64,000 bases of DNA from a bacterium (lineage in GTDB: Bacteria > Bacillota_I > Bacilli_A > RF39 > UBA660): positions 1 through 64,000 of the forward strand of contig SFSZ01000006.1 of the NCBI GenBank assembly GCA_004563275.1, written 5' to 3'. Positions 26,379 to 34,981 of the stretch are shown one piece after another. Numbering within the stretch: position 1 is the stretch's first letter; the number at the start of each line of letters is the position of its first letter. Under the pieces are notes generated by a model. It saw nothing but the letters and a program-made list of their open reading frames with translations. It searched no databases and was not told the origin of the DNA. The position numbers were made by a program, and so were the translations under genes.

Positions 26379-27639
26379 CTTATCAATCATAAATAAAAAA
26401 TACAAATATGTAAACAATAAATTTCCAGTAACAGTTTTTATAAAAATAACATCCAAATGTCTGTTTAAATGCCATTTTTGCTCTCAAGGAGATTCTTGTA
26501 ATGAAGAAATATCTATAGAGGATATGAAAATAATTTTAAATAAACTAAAGAGAAATGGAGTACTAAGAATATTTTATACAGGAGGAGAACCATTTTTACA
26601 CACTAAGTTTTTAGAAATAGTAAAATATGGAAAAGAGTTAGGGTTTTGTCAACTTGTTATAACAAATGGGTACTTGCTTGAAAAAAAATCTGCAAAACAA
26701 ATCTTAAAATATATTGATTGTTTATCAATATCCATCCATGGAACAGAAAGTTTTCATAACACAATTGTTGAAAATAAACATAGCTATGAAAAAATAATTT
26801 CAGGAATTGAAATGCTAAAAAAAGAATTTCCTGAAATAATCTTAGATATGTGTTTTACAGCTTCAAAAGAAAATGCAACTAAAGAAAATATAGAAAGCGT
26901 AGCTAAATTGTGTAAAAAATATAATCTTTTATTAACGATTACTAGAGCATATATAATTGGTAATGAAAAAAATCATGATTTTTCTTATATCAAACCAATG
27001 ATTCAAACAATAGATAAGCTCATAAATAAAGGCTACAAAATAGAGATAGGACATTGTTTAGTGCCTTGTGCATTAAATGATAATGCAACTTATTTAACCT
27101 CATGTTGTACTGCTGGTATTAATTTCTGTGCAATAGATATTAACGGAGATGTCAAAATTTGTGCAAATTCGAATCAAGTAATAGGAAATGTTTTGAACAC
27201 AAGATTCAAAAAAATATGGAGAAAAAATAACAATATCTTAAATAAACATATTAACAATTTATCAATAAAATGTAAAAATTGTTCTTACTTTGTCCAATGC
27301 GCCGGTGGATGTAAGTGTGAAGATGGAATCATGGAAAATGGGAATGCTGACTTATTATATTTTTACATTTTAGAAAAAGAATGGCAAAAAATATACAATT
27401 TTTACATTAAAACACAAATTGCAGAAATAAAAAAAGTTGCCATTAACAAATATTTATTAATTGGAAAAAATAATTGTATCATAAATAACAAAACATATAA
27501 AATGATAAAAAAAATAGATTTTTCAAAAACTTTTATTGAAAATCAACAAATATCAAAGATAGATAAAGAGTTATTATTACAACTATATAAAGACGGTTTT
27601 TTAGGGGTGGTAGAAAATGAAAAAATATATATTAAATGA
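26368..27639 (+). CDS. Radical SAM/SPASM enzyme with C-terminal RRE-like tail
   Basis: The [4Fe-4S] motif CLFKCHFC (Cys31, 35, 38 from ATG 26368) and the TGGEP segment (FYTGGEPFLH) define a radical SAM enzyme. The SPASM region has many Cys (SCCTAGINFC...CKNCSYFVQCAGGCKC), the hallmark of auxiliary-cluster enzymes that modify peptides. After it comes a tail of about 80 residues (AINKYLLIGKNNC...LLLQLYKDGFLGVVENEKIYI) resembling the PqqD/RRE fold that binds leader peptides. An alternative TTG start at 26359 is closer to a GGAG site. It overlaps the gene before and the ThiF-like gene after, showing tight coupling. Confidence 0.82.
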   Translation: MNYNLSIINKKYKYVNNKFPVTVFIKITSKCLFKCHFCSQGDSCNEEISIEDMKIILNKLKRNGVLRIFYTGGEPFLHTKFLEIVKYGKELGFCQLVITNGYLLEKKSAKQILKYIDCLSISIHGTESFHNTIVENKHSYEKIISGIEMLKKEFPEIILDMCFTASKENATKENIESVAKLCKKYNLLLTITRAYIIGNEKNHDFSYIKPMIQTIDKLINKGYKIEIGHCLVPCALNDNATYLTSCCTAGINFCAIDINGDVKICANSNQVIGNVLNTRFKKIWRKNNNILNKHINNLSIKCKNCSYFVQCAGGCKCEDGIMENGNADLLYFYILEKEWQKIYNFYIKTQIAEIKKVAINKYLLIGKNNCIINNKTYKMIKKIDFSKTFIENQQISKIDKELLLQLYKDGFLGVVENEKIYIK

Positions 27640-28570
27640 TAGTAAAAAAATAATATTTTTAAAGAATAATGAAATATTAGTTGAAGCAAAAAAATGTCCT
27701 AGATTAAAATTAGATAATAGTGACTATAATTCTCTTACAAATCTCTGTAAAAAATATACAATTTTTGAAAAAAATTCTATTTCAGAAGAATTATTTTCAA
27801 CATTATATAAAAACAAAATAATTATTGAAGCAAATTTTAATATAAAAGATTCATATAAAACAAAATATGAAAGAAACGAATTATTTGCTTATAATTTTTT
27901 CGGTAAAAAAACATTTAAAAGTATAATTGATAAAAAAGTATTATTTATTGGTGTAGGGGGAATAGCATCTATAATAATCGATCAATTAATTTCAGTAGGA
28001 GTAGAAAATTTTAGTATCGTAGATTTTGATAAAGTTGATTTATCAAATTTAAATAGGCAATTTATTTATAAAGAAAATGATGTTGGACTATATAAAGTCG
28101 AATTGTTTAAAAACTACATTCTCTCAAAAAATAGTAATGCAAAAATAAAAATATATAATATGAAAATAGAAACTAGTAATCAAATTAATGAAATAGTAAA
28201 AAATGATAAAATAGATTTTATAGTTAATTCTGCAGACACACCACCTTGTTACTTACAAAAATATATAGTTGAATCATCACTTAAATTAAAAGTTCCTTGT
28301 ATATTTGGCGGAGTAGGAATTGAAGAAGGTAGCTATGGACCATTATTAGATAGTTCTATTGGCAAAATAAATTATTTAAAACAAATTAATTCTACATTAG
28401 ATAAAATTAATTATTATTTTCCTTGTAAAAGTTCATTTGGAGTAACGAATAGTATAATATCAAATTATATGGCATGGGATATAATAATGTACATGATGAA
28501 CGAAAAAAAATATGTCAAAAGTTTAAATAAATCAATTAATATAAATTTTAAAGGAACAAAACATGATTAA
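27617..28570 (+). CDS. ThiF/E1-like adenylyltransferase with N-terminal RRE-like domain
   Basis: Residues 1-80 look like a winged RRE/PqqD-type domain (YILNDSKKIIFLKNNEIL...ISEELFSTLYKNKIII). Residues 105-317 are a ThiF/MoeB fold: nucleotide motif FIGVGGIASIII at 110-121, the adenylation block DFDKVDLSNLNRQF at 136-149, Lys160 and NSADTPPCYLQKYI further on. Such enzymes adenylate a carboxylate, as in microcin C (MccB) and pantocin A (PaaA). The zinc CxxC pairs of MoeB are not seen. It begins 23 bases inside the radical SAM gene behind GGGGTGG, and the next gene begins eight bases before its stop. Confidence 0.8.
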   Translation: MKKYILNDSKKIIFLKNNEILVEAKKCPRLKLDNSDYNSLTNLCKKYTIFEKNSISEELFSTLYKNKIIIEANFNIKDSYKTKYERNELFAYNFFGKKTFKSIIDKKVLFIGVGGIASIIIDQLISVGVENFSIVDFDKVDLSNLNRQFIYKENDVGLYKVELFKNYILSKNSNAKIKIYNMKIETSNQINEIVKNDKIDFIVNSADTPPCYLQKYIVESSLKLKVPCIFGGVGIEEGSYGPLLDSSIGKINYLKQINSTLDKINYYFPCKSSFGVTNSIISNYMAWDIIMYMMNEKKYVKSLNKSININFKGTKHD

Positions 28571-29786
28571 AATTGCAATTGATCATATGCCATTATCTGC
28601 AAATCCATTATCTGCAAACGACTTTGTTAGTTCTTATATATATCCATTTATTATGTGTCCACTATTCAGATATAACAATGGAAAACTTGAAAAATTGGCA
28701 TGTAAAAATATTATCGTAAAAGGAAAGACCTATTGTATAGATTTAAATGATAATATTAGATATAATAATGGAACATATGCTACTATCGAAGATTATTATG
28801 AAACTTTTGTTAAAATAATGAACAGTATTACTTACCCCAAATATTTAATTGAGAATATAAAGAAAATTAATTTAGTAAATAACAAATTAGTTATAACGCT
28901 TAAAAGAAAAGATATATTTTTTTTACATAAATTAACATATTATTCATTTTCACCATTTAAAAACAAATTAAATTGTGGGCAATATTATATAGATAATATT
29001 AGCGAGAATACTATAATTTTAAAAAGAAATAAATATTTTAATTTGTCTATTCTCCAAAAAGAAAATACATTAGAATTTAAAAAATATGAAAATCATGAAG
29101 ATATAAAAGCATTTTTAAATAATGAAATTCAAGTAACAAACATAACTACATTTCCCTTAGAACTTGTAAAAGAATTACAGCCAGAAATAAAAGAATCAAA
29201 TTTAATGTTTGTTTTGAAATTTAGTCCTAATTTAATGTTAAAAAAACACAAAAAATTTAGACAATATATTGCTCATATTATTGATAAAAATAAAATTAAT
29301 AAAAAACTTAATAATATGTTCATTATCAAAAATGATTTTTGTTTAAATAATGGAGCCAGTATAAATATAAATTATAACGTAAAAAAGCAAAAAAATTTAA
29401 CATATACACAAAATATTAAACTTGGTTATACCGAATTTTATCCAAATGGAATTATTGCAAATACAATAAAAAATCAATTGACAAAAAATAACATAAATAC
29501 AGAACTCTGCCAATATAATCTATGTGAACCAAATGATTGCGATATATATATTGACATTATTTTTTCACCATTTTTTTATGATGAATATTTTTATTTATCA
29601 AAATATTTTAGAATAGTAAATGGAAAAAAATATAATAAACTATGCAATAAATATGAAAAAACACAAAAAGAAAAAATTTATCAAAACATTATCAAAATAT
29701 GTTATAATAACGCAAATATTATACCAATTTTAAAAAGCAAATATATATATCTATATAATAAAGCAGTTAAAGGTAGAAATGAATAA
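28563..29786 (+). CDS. Family 5 solute-binding-like protein without signal peptide
   Basis: The 407-residue product resembles oligopeptide-binding proteins (SBP_bac_5): LFRYNNGKLEKLACKN, a LNDNIRYNNGTYATIEDYYETF block equivalent to the usual 'F.DG.P.TA.D', and a later KFRQYIAHIIDKNKINKKL that corresponds to the family's 'R.A...AID'. It begins MIKIAIDHMPLSANPLSAND with no signal peptide or lipobox, so it should stay in the cytoplasm. It is shorter than usual. No permease genes are near. A cytoplasmic peptide-binding role, such as holding the substrate or product, is inferred. ATG 28563 overlaps the ThiF stop. Confidence 0.7.
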   Translation: MIKIAIDHMPLSANPLSANDFVSSYIYPFIMCPLFRYNNGKLEKLACKNIIVKGKTYCIDLNDNIRYNNGTYATIEDYYETFVKIMNSITYPKYLIENIKKINLVNNKLVITLKRKDIFFLHKLTYYSFSPFKNKLNCGQYYIDNISENTIILKRNKYFNLSILQKENTLEFKKYENHEDIKAFLNNEIQVTNITTFPLELVKELQPEIKESNLMFVLKFSPNLMLKKHKKFRQYIAHIIDKNKINKKLNNMFIIKNDFCLNNGASININYNVKKQKNLTYTQNIKLGYTEFYPNGIIANTIKNQLTKNNINTELCQYNLCEPNDCDIYIDIIFSPFFYDEYFYLSKYFRIVNGKKYNKLCNKYEKTQKEKIYQNIIKICYNNANIIPILKSKYIYLYNKAVKGRNE

Positions 29787-29798
29787 AGGTAAATTATT

Positions 29799-31169
29799 AT
29801 GGTAAATAAAAGTACAAAAAAATTATTAATTGATTTAGGAAATTACGATTATTCACAAGAAGTATTAGAATTGAAAAAAATGTATGATTATATTAATCAA
29901 GAAAAATACTTACCAAATGAAAATAAATTTAATTTTATGTCTGGAGATCCAATTAATTACAAACCCTATCCACCGATTATAAAACATTTAAAAAGAACAT
30001 TGAAGAGAAAAGATTTGTTTGAATACCAGTTAAGTAATGGAAATAAAAAAGATAAAACAATAATTAGTGATTACCTAAAAAATATAGGCATAAATGCTAA
30101 TGAAGATAATATAACTTTTACTTATTCGACAACCCATGCATTTAATTTAATATTTGACTGTTTAGGAAAAAGTGGCGATGGCATTATTATTCCATCACCT
30201 AATTATGGATTATTCGATTTTATTCCAGAACGATATGGATTAAAAGTGATTCCATTGACACTTAAAGAAGATGATAACTGGCTTATAAACATAGAAGACT
30301 TTGAAAAAAAATTAAAAAACTTTAATAGTCAAAACAAAGATTTTAAAATAAAATTTTTTTATAACATGAATCCACATAATCCGACTGGAAAAGTGATGAG
30401 TGCTAAGGATACTGATATAATAAAGAAAATAGGTGAATTATCATTAAAATATGGCTTCTATGTAATCGATGATATGATTTATAGAGATTTAACTTTTGAT
30501 AACTCGAAAATGCCCAAACCATTTTCATCCATTGAATCGTATTTTAATAACACTATATCATTATTTGGTATATCGAAATCATATAATTTAGCTTCAATAC
30601 GATCTGGCTTAATTGTATCAAACAATAAAATATCGAATATGATTCAAAATAAAATATATCATCAAATGGATTCATTATCAATTATCAATATTCAATCATT
30701 AGTATCAGCGTTTAATGTCAATAACAAAAAACAATATAAAAAATATTTTTCGAATTTAAAAATTAAATATATGTATAATTTTGAAATATTAAAGTATTTG
30801 ATTGAAGGAATAGAAACAAAATCAACATTTAAATTAATATCAAAAGATAAATATATTAAAATAATGAAAAAGTATATTTCGAAAGAAGATTATAATTTCG
30901 CACTACACGACACATCGAAGCTATCATTTGTTTCAAATCTCGAAGAAATTGAATCAGGATACTTTTCGTTGTTGTCAATAAAAAGTAATAAAAATTATTA
31001 TGAACTATTTGATGAGTTATTTAACAAAGCCAATATAAAAGTTATATGTGGAAATTCTATAATGTATCCCAACAATGAAGAAAAAATTATAAGAATAAAC
31101 TTTGCTGTAGAACTTAATGTGTTGATTATGGGAATTATAGAATTAAAGAAATATCTTGAAAAAAGTTAA
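29799..31169 (+). CDS. PLP-dependent aminotransferase, class I/II
   Basis: Fold-type I aminotransferase: NPHNPTG at 191-197, VIDDMIYRD with the Asp and Tyr that hold the cofactor (about 222-230), and SLFGISKSYNLASIRSG with the Schiff-base Lys260 and the carboxylate-binding Arg268. The middle part has an insert (about 295-400) not common in plain aspartate aminotransferases. Members of this superfamily also do decarboxylation, lyase and condensation chemistry, so the reaction is open. An AAAGGT site precedes the ATG, 12 bases after the solute-binding-like gene. The insert and neighbourhood suggest a specialised tailoring role. Confidence 0.78.
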   Translation: MVNKSTKKLLIDLGNYDYSQEVLELKKMYDYINQEKYLPNENKFNFMSGDPINYKPYPPIIKHLKRTLKRKDLFEYQLSNGNKKDKTIISDYLKNIGINANEDNITFTYSTTHAFNLIFDCLGKSGDGIIIPSPNYGLFDFIPERYGLKVIPLTLKEDDNWLINIEDFEKKLKNFNSQNKDFKIKFFYNMNPHNPTGKVMSAKDTDIIKKIGELSLKYGFYVIDDMIYRDLTFDNSKMPKPFSSIESYFNNTISLFGISKSYNLASIRSGLIVSNNKISNMIQNKIYHQMDSLSIINIQSLVSAFNVNNKKQYKKYFSNLKIKYMYNFEILKYLIEGIETKSTFKLISKDKYIKIMKKYISKEDYNFALHDTSKLSFVSNLEEIESGYFSLLSIKSNKNYYELFDELFNKANIKVICGNSIMYPNNEEKIIRINFAVELNVLIMGIIELKKYLEKS

Positions 31170-31211
31170 TAAAAGTTGTAGTATACACAGAAAAAGGAGA
31201 AGAGTAATAAA

Positions 31212-32879
31212 ATGTTATTATTGAGTGCAAATAAAGTATCAAAAAATTTTGGATATGGAAGTATACTAAAAGATGTATCGTTTAGCCTTAATTCTGGAGA
31301 AATACTTTCAATTGTTGGACCAAACGGATGTGGAAAATCAACACTCATAAAAATAATAGCTGGAGTTGAAAAGTGTGATAGTGGTAGCATAAGTATAAAA
31401 AAGAATACAAGAGTTTCATACTTAAAACAAGTTCAAGAAGAAAATGATAATAGAACAGTATATGAATATTTAAGAGATGCATTTGATGATTTATATAAAT
31501 TGGAACAATTAATAAAAAAATATGAATTATTAATTAATGACCCAGATAATAAAGATTACGAAAAAAATTTAAAAAGATATTGTGATTTAATTGACGAATT
31601 TGGTAACATGGGTGGATATGAGATAGATTCCAAAATAAATGAAGTTTGCAATGGTTTAAAAATATCATCTCAAATGTTAACTCAACCATTTTCATCTTTG
31701 AGTGGTGGAGAAAAAACAGTTATGCAACTAGCAAGATGTCTTTTGCAAAATTCTGAATTATTTTTACTAGATGAACCAACAAATCATTTAGATATAGAAA
31801 GAATAGAATGGCTTGAAAATTATTTAAAACAGTATAATGGAGCTATAGTTATTGTTTCACATGACAGATATTTCTTGAACAAAATGTCAACGAAAATACT
31901 AGATTTATCTGATGAAGAATCAAAAATATATAATATGAATTATTCATCATATTTAGAAACAAAAGAACAAGAATTCGAAAAACAAATGAGTAATTACAAA
32001 TTACAACAAATGCAAATAAAAAAATTAGAACAGGAAATCAGTTATTTTCTACAAAAAGCAGATCAAACAAAGAGTTCTGCCATGTACGATAGAGCAAAAC
32101 AATTAAAAGCAAAAGTTCAAAAAATAAAGGAATACGGTGTAAAAAAGCCTAAAAAGCCTAAAAAATTAAATATTAATTTTGTAGAAGATAATAATATGAG
32201 TAAAACAGTTTTCGACGTACAAGATTTAACAGTATATAAAGAAGATGGAAGTATGATTCTTGATCGTGTGAATGCAAATATTACTTATGGAGATAGGGTT
32301 GCGTTAATTGGATCAAATGGAAGTGGAAAATCAACATTTATAAATACTATACTAAACAGACAAGAATTAAAATATGACGGCAAAATTGTTGTTGGGCCTA
32401 GTACGAAAATAGGATATTTACCTCAGTTTATAAAATTTGATAATCCAGATATGAAAGTAATTAGTTATTTTCAACTGGAAGCCGGAAAAGATTTTGAAAC
32501 TTCAATGCGAATACTTAATAGATATCATTTTTATCAAGACAATGTTAATAAAAAAATAGGAAGTTTATCAGAAGGAGAAAAAATACGACTTGTATTAGCT
32601 ATATTGTTGCAAAAATCTGTAAACTGTATAATATTTGATGAGCCAACAAATCACATAGATATAGATACAAAAGAAGTTTTAGAAGAAAGTATTGAAGATT
32701 ATGATGGAACATTCATTTTTGTATCGCATGATAGATTTTTTATCAATAAGTTTGCTAATAAAACATTCGAATTTAAAGATGGAAAAATGAAATTATTCTA
32801 TGGAAATTATGATTATTATAGAGAAAAAAAGAATGAGTTGGAAGGAACAAAACAAGTTCCTAATAAAATAACAAAATAA
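31212..32879 (+). CDS. ABC-F family ATPase (possible ribosome protection)
   Basis: Two ABC domains without membrane segments: Walker A GPNGCGKST at 36-44 and GSNGSGKST in the second half, signatures SSLSGGEKT and LSEGEKIRL, and DEPTNHLDIE / DEPTNHIDID. Between them is a charged helical linker of about 80 residues (ETKEQEFEKQMSNYKLQQM and onward), the part that reaches into the ribosome in ABC-F proteins. 555 residues. AAAAGGAGA precedes the ATG, 42 bases after the aminotransferase. ABC-F proteins include antibiotic target-protection factors and housekeeping translation factors; position next to the cluster favours self-protection, but this is inference. Confidence 0.85.
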   Translation: MLLLSANKVSKNFGYGSILKDVSFSLNSGEILSIVGPNGCGKSTLIKIIAGVEKCDSGSISIKKNTRVSYLKQVQEENDNRTVYEYLRDAFDDLYKLEQLIKKYELLINDPDNKDYEKNLKRYCDLIDEFGNMGGYEIDSKINEVCNGLKISSQMLTQPFSSLSGGEKTVMQLARCLLQNSELFLLDEPTNHLDIERIEWLENYLKQYNGAIVIVSHDRYFLNKMSTKILDLSDEESKIYNMNYSSYLETKEQEFEKQMSNYKLQQMQIKKLEQEISYFLQKADQTKSSAMYDRAKQLKAKVQKIKEYGVKKPKKPKKLNINFVEDNNMSKTVFDVQDLTVYKEDGSMILDRVNANITYGDRVALIGSNGSGKSTFINTILNRQELKYDGKIVVGPSTKIGYLPQFIKFDNPDMKVISYFQLEAGKDFETSMRILNRYHFYQDNVNKKIGSLSEGEKIRLVLAILLQKSVNCIIFDEPTNHIDIDTKEVLEESIEDYDGTFIFVSHDRFFINKFANKTFEFKDGKMKLFYGNYDYYREKKNELEGTKQVPNKITK

Positions 32880-32935
32880 TATTTGTAAATTAAAATTAAA
32901 GCAATCGTAATAATTGTTTGATATTTTATTTTACA

Positions 32936-32944
32936 TGATATAAT
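32936..32944 (+). promoter_or_regulatory. Extended -10 promoter of the acylation module
   Basis: TGA-TATAAT (TATAAT at 32939-32944), 31 bases before ATG 32976, with AAAGGAG in the leader. TTGTTT at 32914 is a poorly spaced -35. Confidence 0.6.
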
Positions 32945-32975
32945 GTAATAAATAAAATAATAGAAAGGAGATTTT

Positions 32976-33542
32976 ATGAAAAATAAATCTATTTTAATTG
33001 GTAGTATAATTGCCACTATTGTTATAGTTTTTGGATTAATTTTTATCTTTAATGGTAAAAGGGTAGAAAGTGACATTAAAACTGTTACAGACATCAAAAG
33101 AATGTTTAATAAAATATATAAGGGAGTAAATTTACCTGAAACAGAAACAGAAGAAATTAAAACTACATCTGATAATGTAGAAGCATATACAGGTTTGAAA
33201 TCCAACTCAAATATTGAGAAAATGGTTGTTTCTGAACCATTCATAAATGCTCAAGCATATTCAGCAGTGGCACTTATTGTTAAAGATGGTTCTGATATTG
33301 AAAAAATTAAACAAGAAATATTGGAAAATATAAATATGAATAAATGGATATGTGTATCGGCAGAACAATTATATATAACAAATAATGGTAATGTAATTTT
33401 TCTTGTAATGTCTGATGAAGATCAAGCTAAACCTGTTTATGATAACTTTAAAAAATATGTTAATAATGAAATTGGTAAAGAATTACACAAAGAAAACAAG
33501 GAAGAAAATATTGAACTTCCACCAGAATTACCAGCATCATAA
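32976..33542 (+). CDS. Membrane-anchored DUF4358-like protein
   Basis: A single N-terminal hydrophobic helix (about 5-25) anchors an extracellular domain. The block EPFINAQAYSAVALIVKDGSD followed by NMNKWICVSAEQLYI matches the plan of DUF4358-type proteins that occur beside MBOAT acyltransferases; I match it from memory. The tail is charged and ends in Pro-rich residues. AAAGGAG precedes the ATG. It is followed by a hairpin and then the MBOAT gene, so it probably belongs to the same acylation module. Role unknown. Confidence 0.65.
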   Translation: MKNKSILIGSIIATIVIVFGLIFIFNGKRVESDIKTVTDIKRMFNKIYKGVNLPETETEEIKTTSDNVEAYTGLKSNSNIEKMVVSEPFINAQAYSAVALIVKDGSDIEKIKQEILENINMNKWICVSAEQLYITNNGNVIFLVMSDEDQAKPVYDNFKKYVNNEIGKELHKENKEENIELPPELPAS

Positions 33543-33563
33543 AAAGCACCTAAAAGGTGCTTT
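33543..33563 (+). terminator. Hairpin between DUF4358-like and MBOAT genes
   Basis: AAAGCACC and GGTGCTTT enclose a 5-base loop. The T run after it is short, so it may only attenuate transcription into the MBOAT gene. Confidence 0.5.
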
Positions 33564-33580
33564 AATTCTAAGGAGGAAAC

Positions 33581-34972
33581 ATGCTATTTTCAAGTATAAG
33601 CTTTTTATATTATTTTTTACCAGTAGTTTTATTATTTTATTTCATTGTTCCCAAAAAATATAAAAACTTAATATTATTTATCTTTTCAATGTTTTTTTAT
33701 TTCTATGGTGAACCAAAATATATATTTTTAATGCTAATAGAAATATTAGTAGCATACGTTGGAGCCATTTTAATAGATAAATATAAAAGTAAAACTATTT
33801 TTACTATTGTACTTACTATCCACATAGGACTGTTAGGTATATTTAAATATGCCGATTTCTTTATTCAAAATATTAATAATTTATTTAAAACTAATATTTC
33901 ACTTTTAAGAATTGCTCTACCAATTGGAATATCCTTCTATACCTTTCAAATTATCAGTTATATTATAGATGTTTATCATGGCAAAGTAAAAGTCCAAAAA
34001 AGTTTTTTAAAATTAGCTACATATATTTCTTTATTTCCTCAACTTATTGCAGGACCTATTGTTCGTTACGAAACAATTGAGAAAGAATTAGATAATCGTA
34101 GTCATAGTTTTAATGATTTTGCAATTGGCGCACGTCGTTTTACAATTGGATTAGCAAAAAAAGTATTAATAGCCAATATTCTTGGAGAATTATGTACAAA
34201 GTTTGCATTAGAGTCAGGTCAAAGCGTTGTCTTTTATTGGATAAATGCGATAAGTTATATGCTACAAATATACTTTGATTTTTCAGCATATTCTGATATG
34301 GCAATTGGACTTGGGCGAATATTTGGATTCCATTTCTTAGAAAATTTTAATTATCCATATATTTCCAAAAGTATTACCGAATTTTGGCGTAGATGGCATA
34401 TTTCATTAGGATCTTGGTTTAAAGACTATGTTTATATCCCTTTAGGAGGAAATCGTAAAGGAAAGTTAATATTACTTAGAAATGTCCTAATTGTCTGGTT
34501 TTTAACAGGATTTTGGCATGGAGCTAGTTGGAATTTTATAATTTGGGGATTAATGTTTGGTATTATTTTAATTATAGAAAAACTATGGTTAAAAAAATAT
34601 CTTGAGAAAATGCCTAAGTTTATTCAAAACATCTATGTATTATTTATAGTTATGATTAGTTTTATTATATTTAGCGCTGATAATATGGAAGTTGCTTTTA
34701 AAAATATTACAGGATTATTTGGGTTAAATAAAGTAGCATTTATTAATGAATATACAATTTATAACTTAAAAAGTTATGCGATGATATTGATAATTGCCAT
34801 ACTAGCTGCTACACCAATTTTTAAAAATCTAATCGAAAAATTAAATAAAAATCCATATCTAAATAAATTAATAAATCTTTTAGAACCTATATTAATAGTA
34901 ATATTATTATTAATAGTTACATCTTATTTAATTGATAATTCTTATAATCCATTTTTATACTTTAGATTTTAG
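33581..34972 (+). CDS. MBOAT family O-acyltransferase (AlgI/DltB-like)
   Basis: A polytopic membrane protein of 463 residues with about ten hydrophobic helices. MBOAT marks are clear: LPIGISFYTFQIISYIIDVY, the SEFWRRWHISLGSWFKDYVY-like block (SITEFWRRWHISLGSWFKD) with its catalytic-region His, and FLTGFWHGASWNFIIWG with the invariant His. This family moves acyl groups, usually acetyl, across the membrane onto surface polysaccharides. AAGGAGG lies eight bases upstream of the ATG. The DHHW gene starts nine bases after it and would complete the transfer outside the cell. Confidence 0.92.
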   Translation: MLFSSISFLYYFLPVVLLFYFIVPKKYKNLILFIFSMFFYFYGEPKYIFLMLIEILVAYVGAILIDKYKSKTIFTIVLTIHIGLLGIFKYADFFIQNINNLFKTNISLLRIALPIGISFYTFQIISYIIDVYHGKVKVQKSFLKLATYISLFPQLIAGPIVRYETIEKELDNRSHSFNDFAIGARRFTIGLAKKVLIANILGELCTKFALESGQSVVFYWINAISYMLQIYFDFSAYSDMAIGLGRIFGFHFLENFNYPYISKSITEFWRRWHISLGSWFKDYVYIPLGGNRKGKLILLRNVLIVWFLTGFWHGASWNFIIWGLMFGIILIIEKLWLKKYLEKMPKFIQNIYVLFIVMISFIIFSADNMEVAFKNITGLFGLNKVAFINEYTIYNLKSYAMILIIAILAATPIFKNLIEKLNKNPYLNKLINLLEPILIVILLLIVTSYLIDNSYNPFLYFRF

Positions 34973-34981
34973 GAGAATAAT

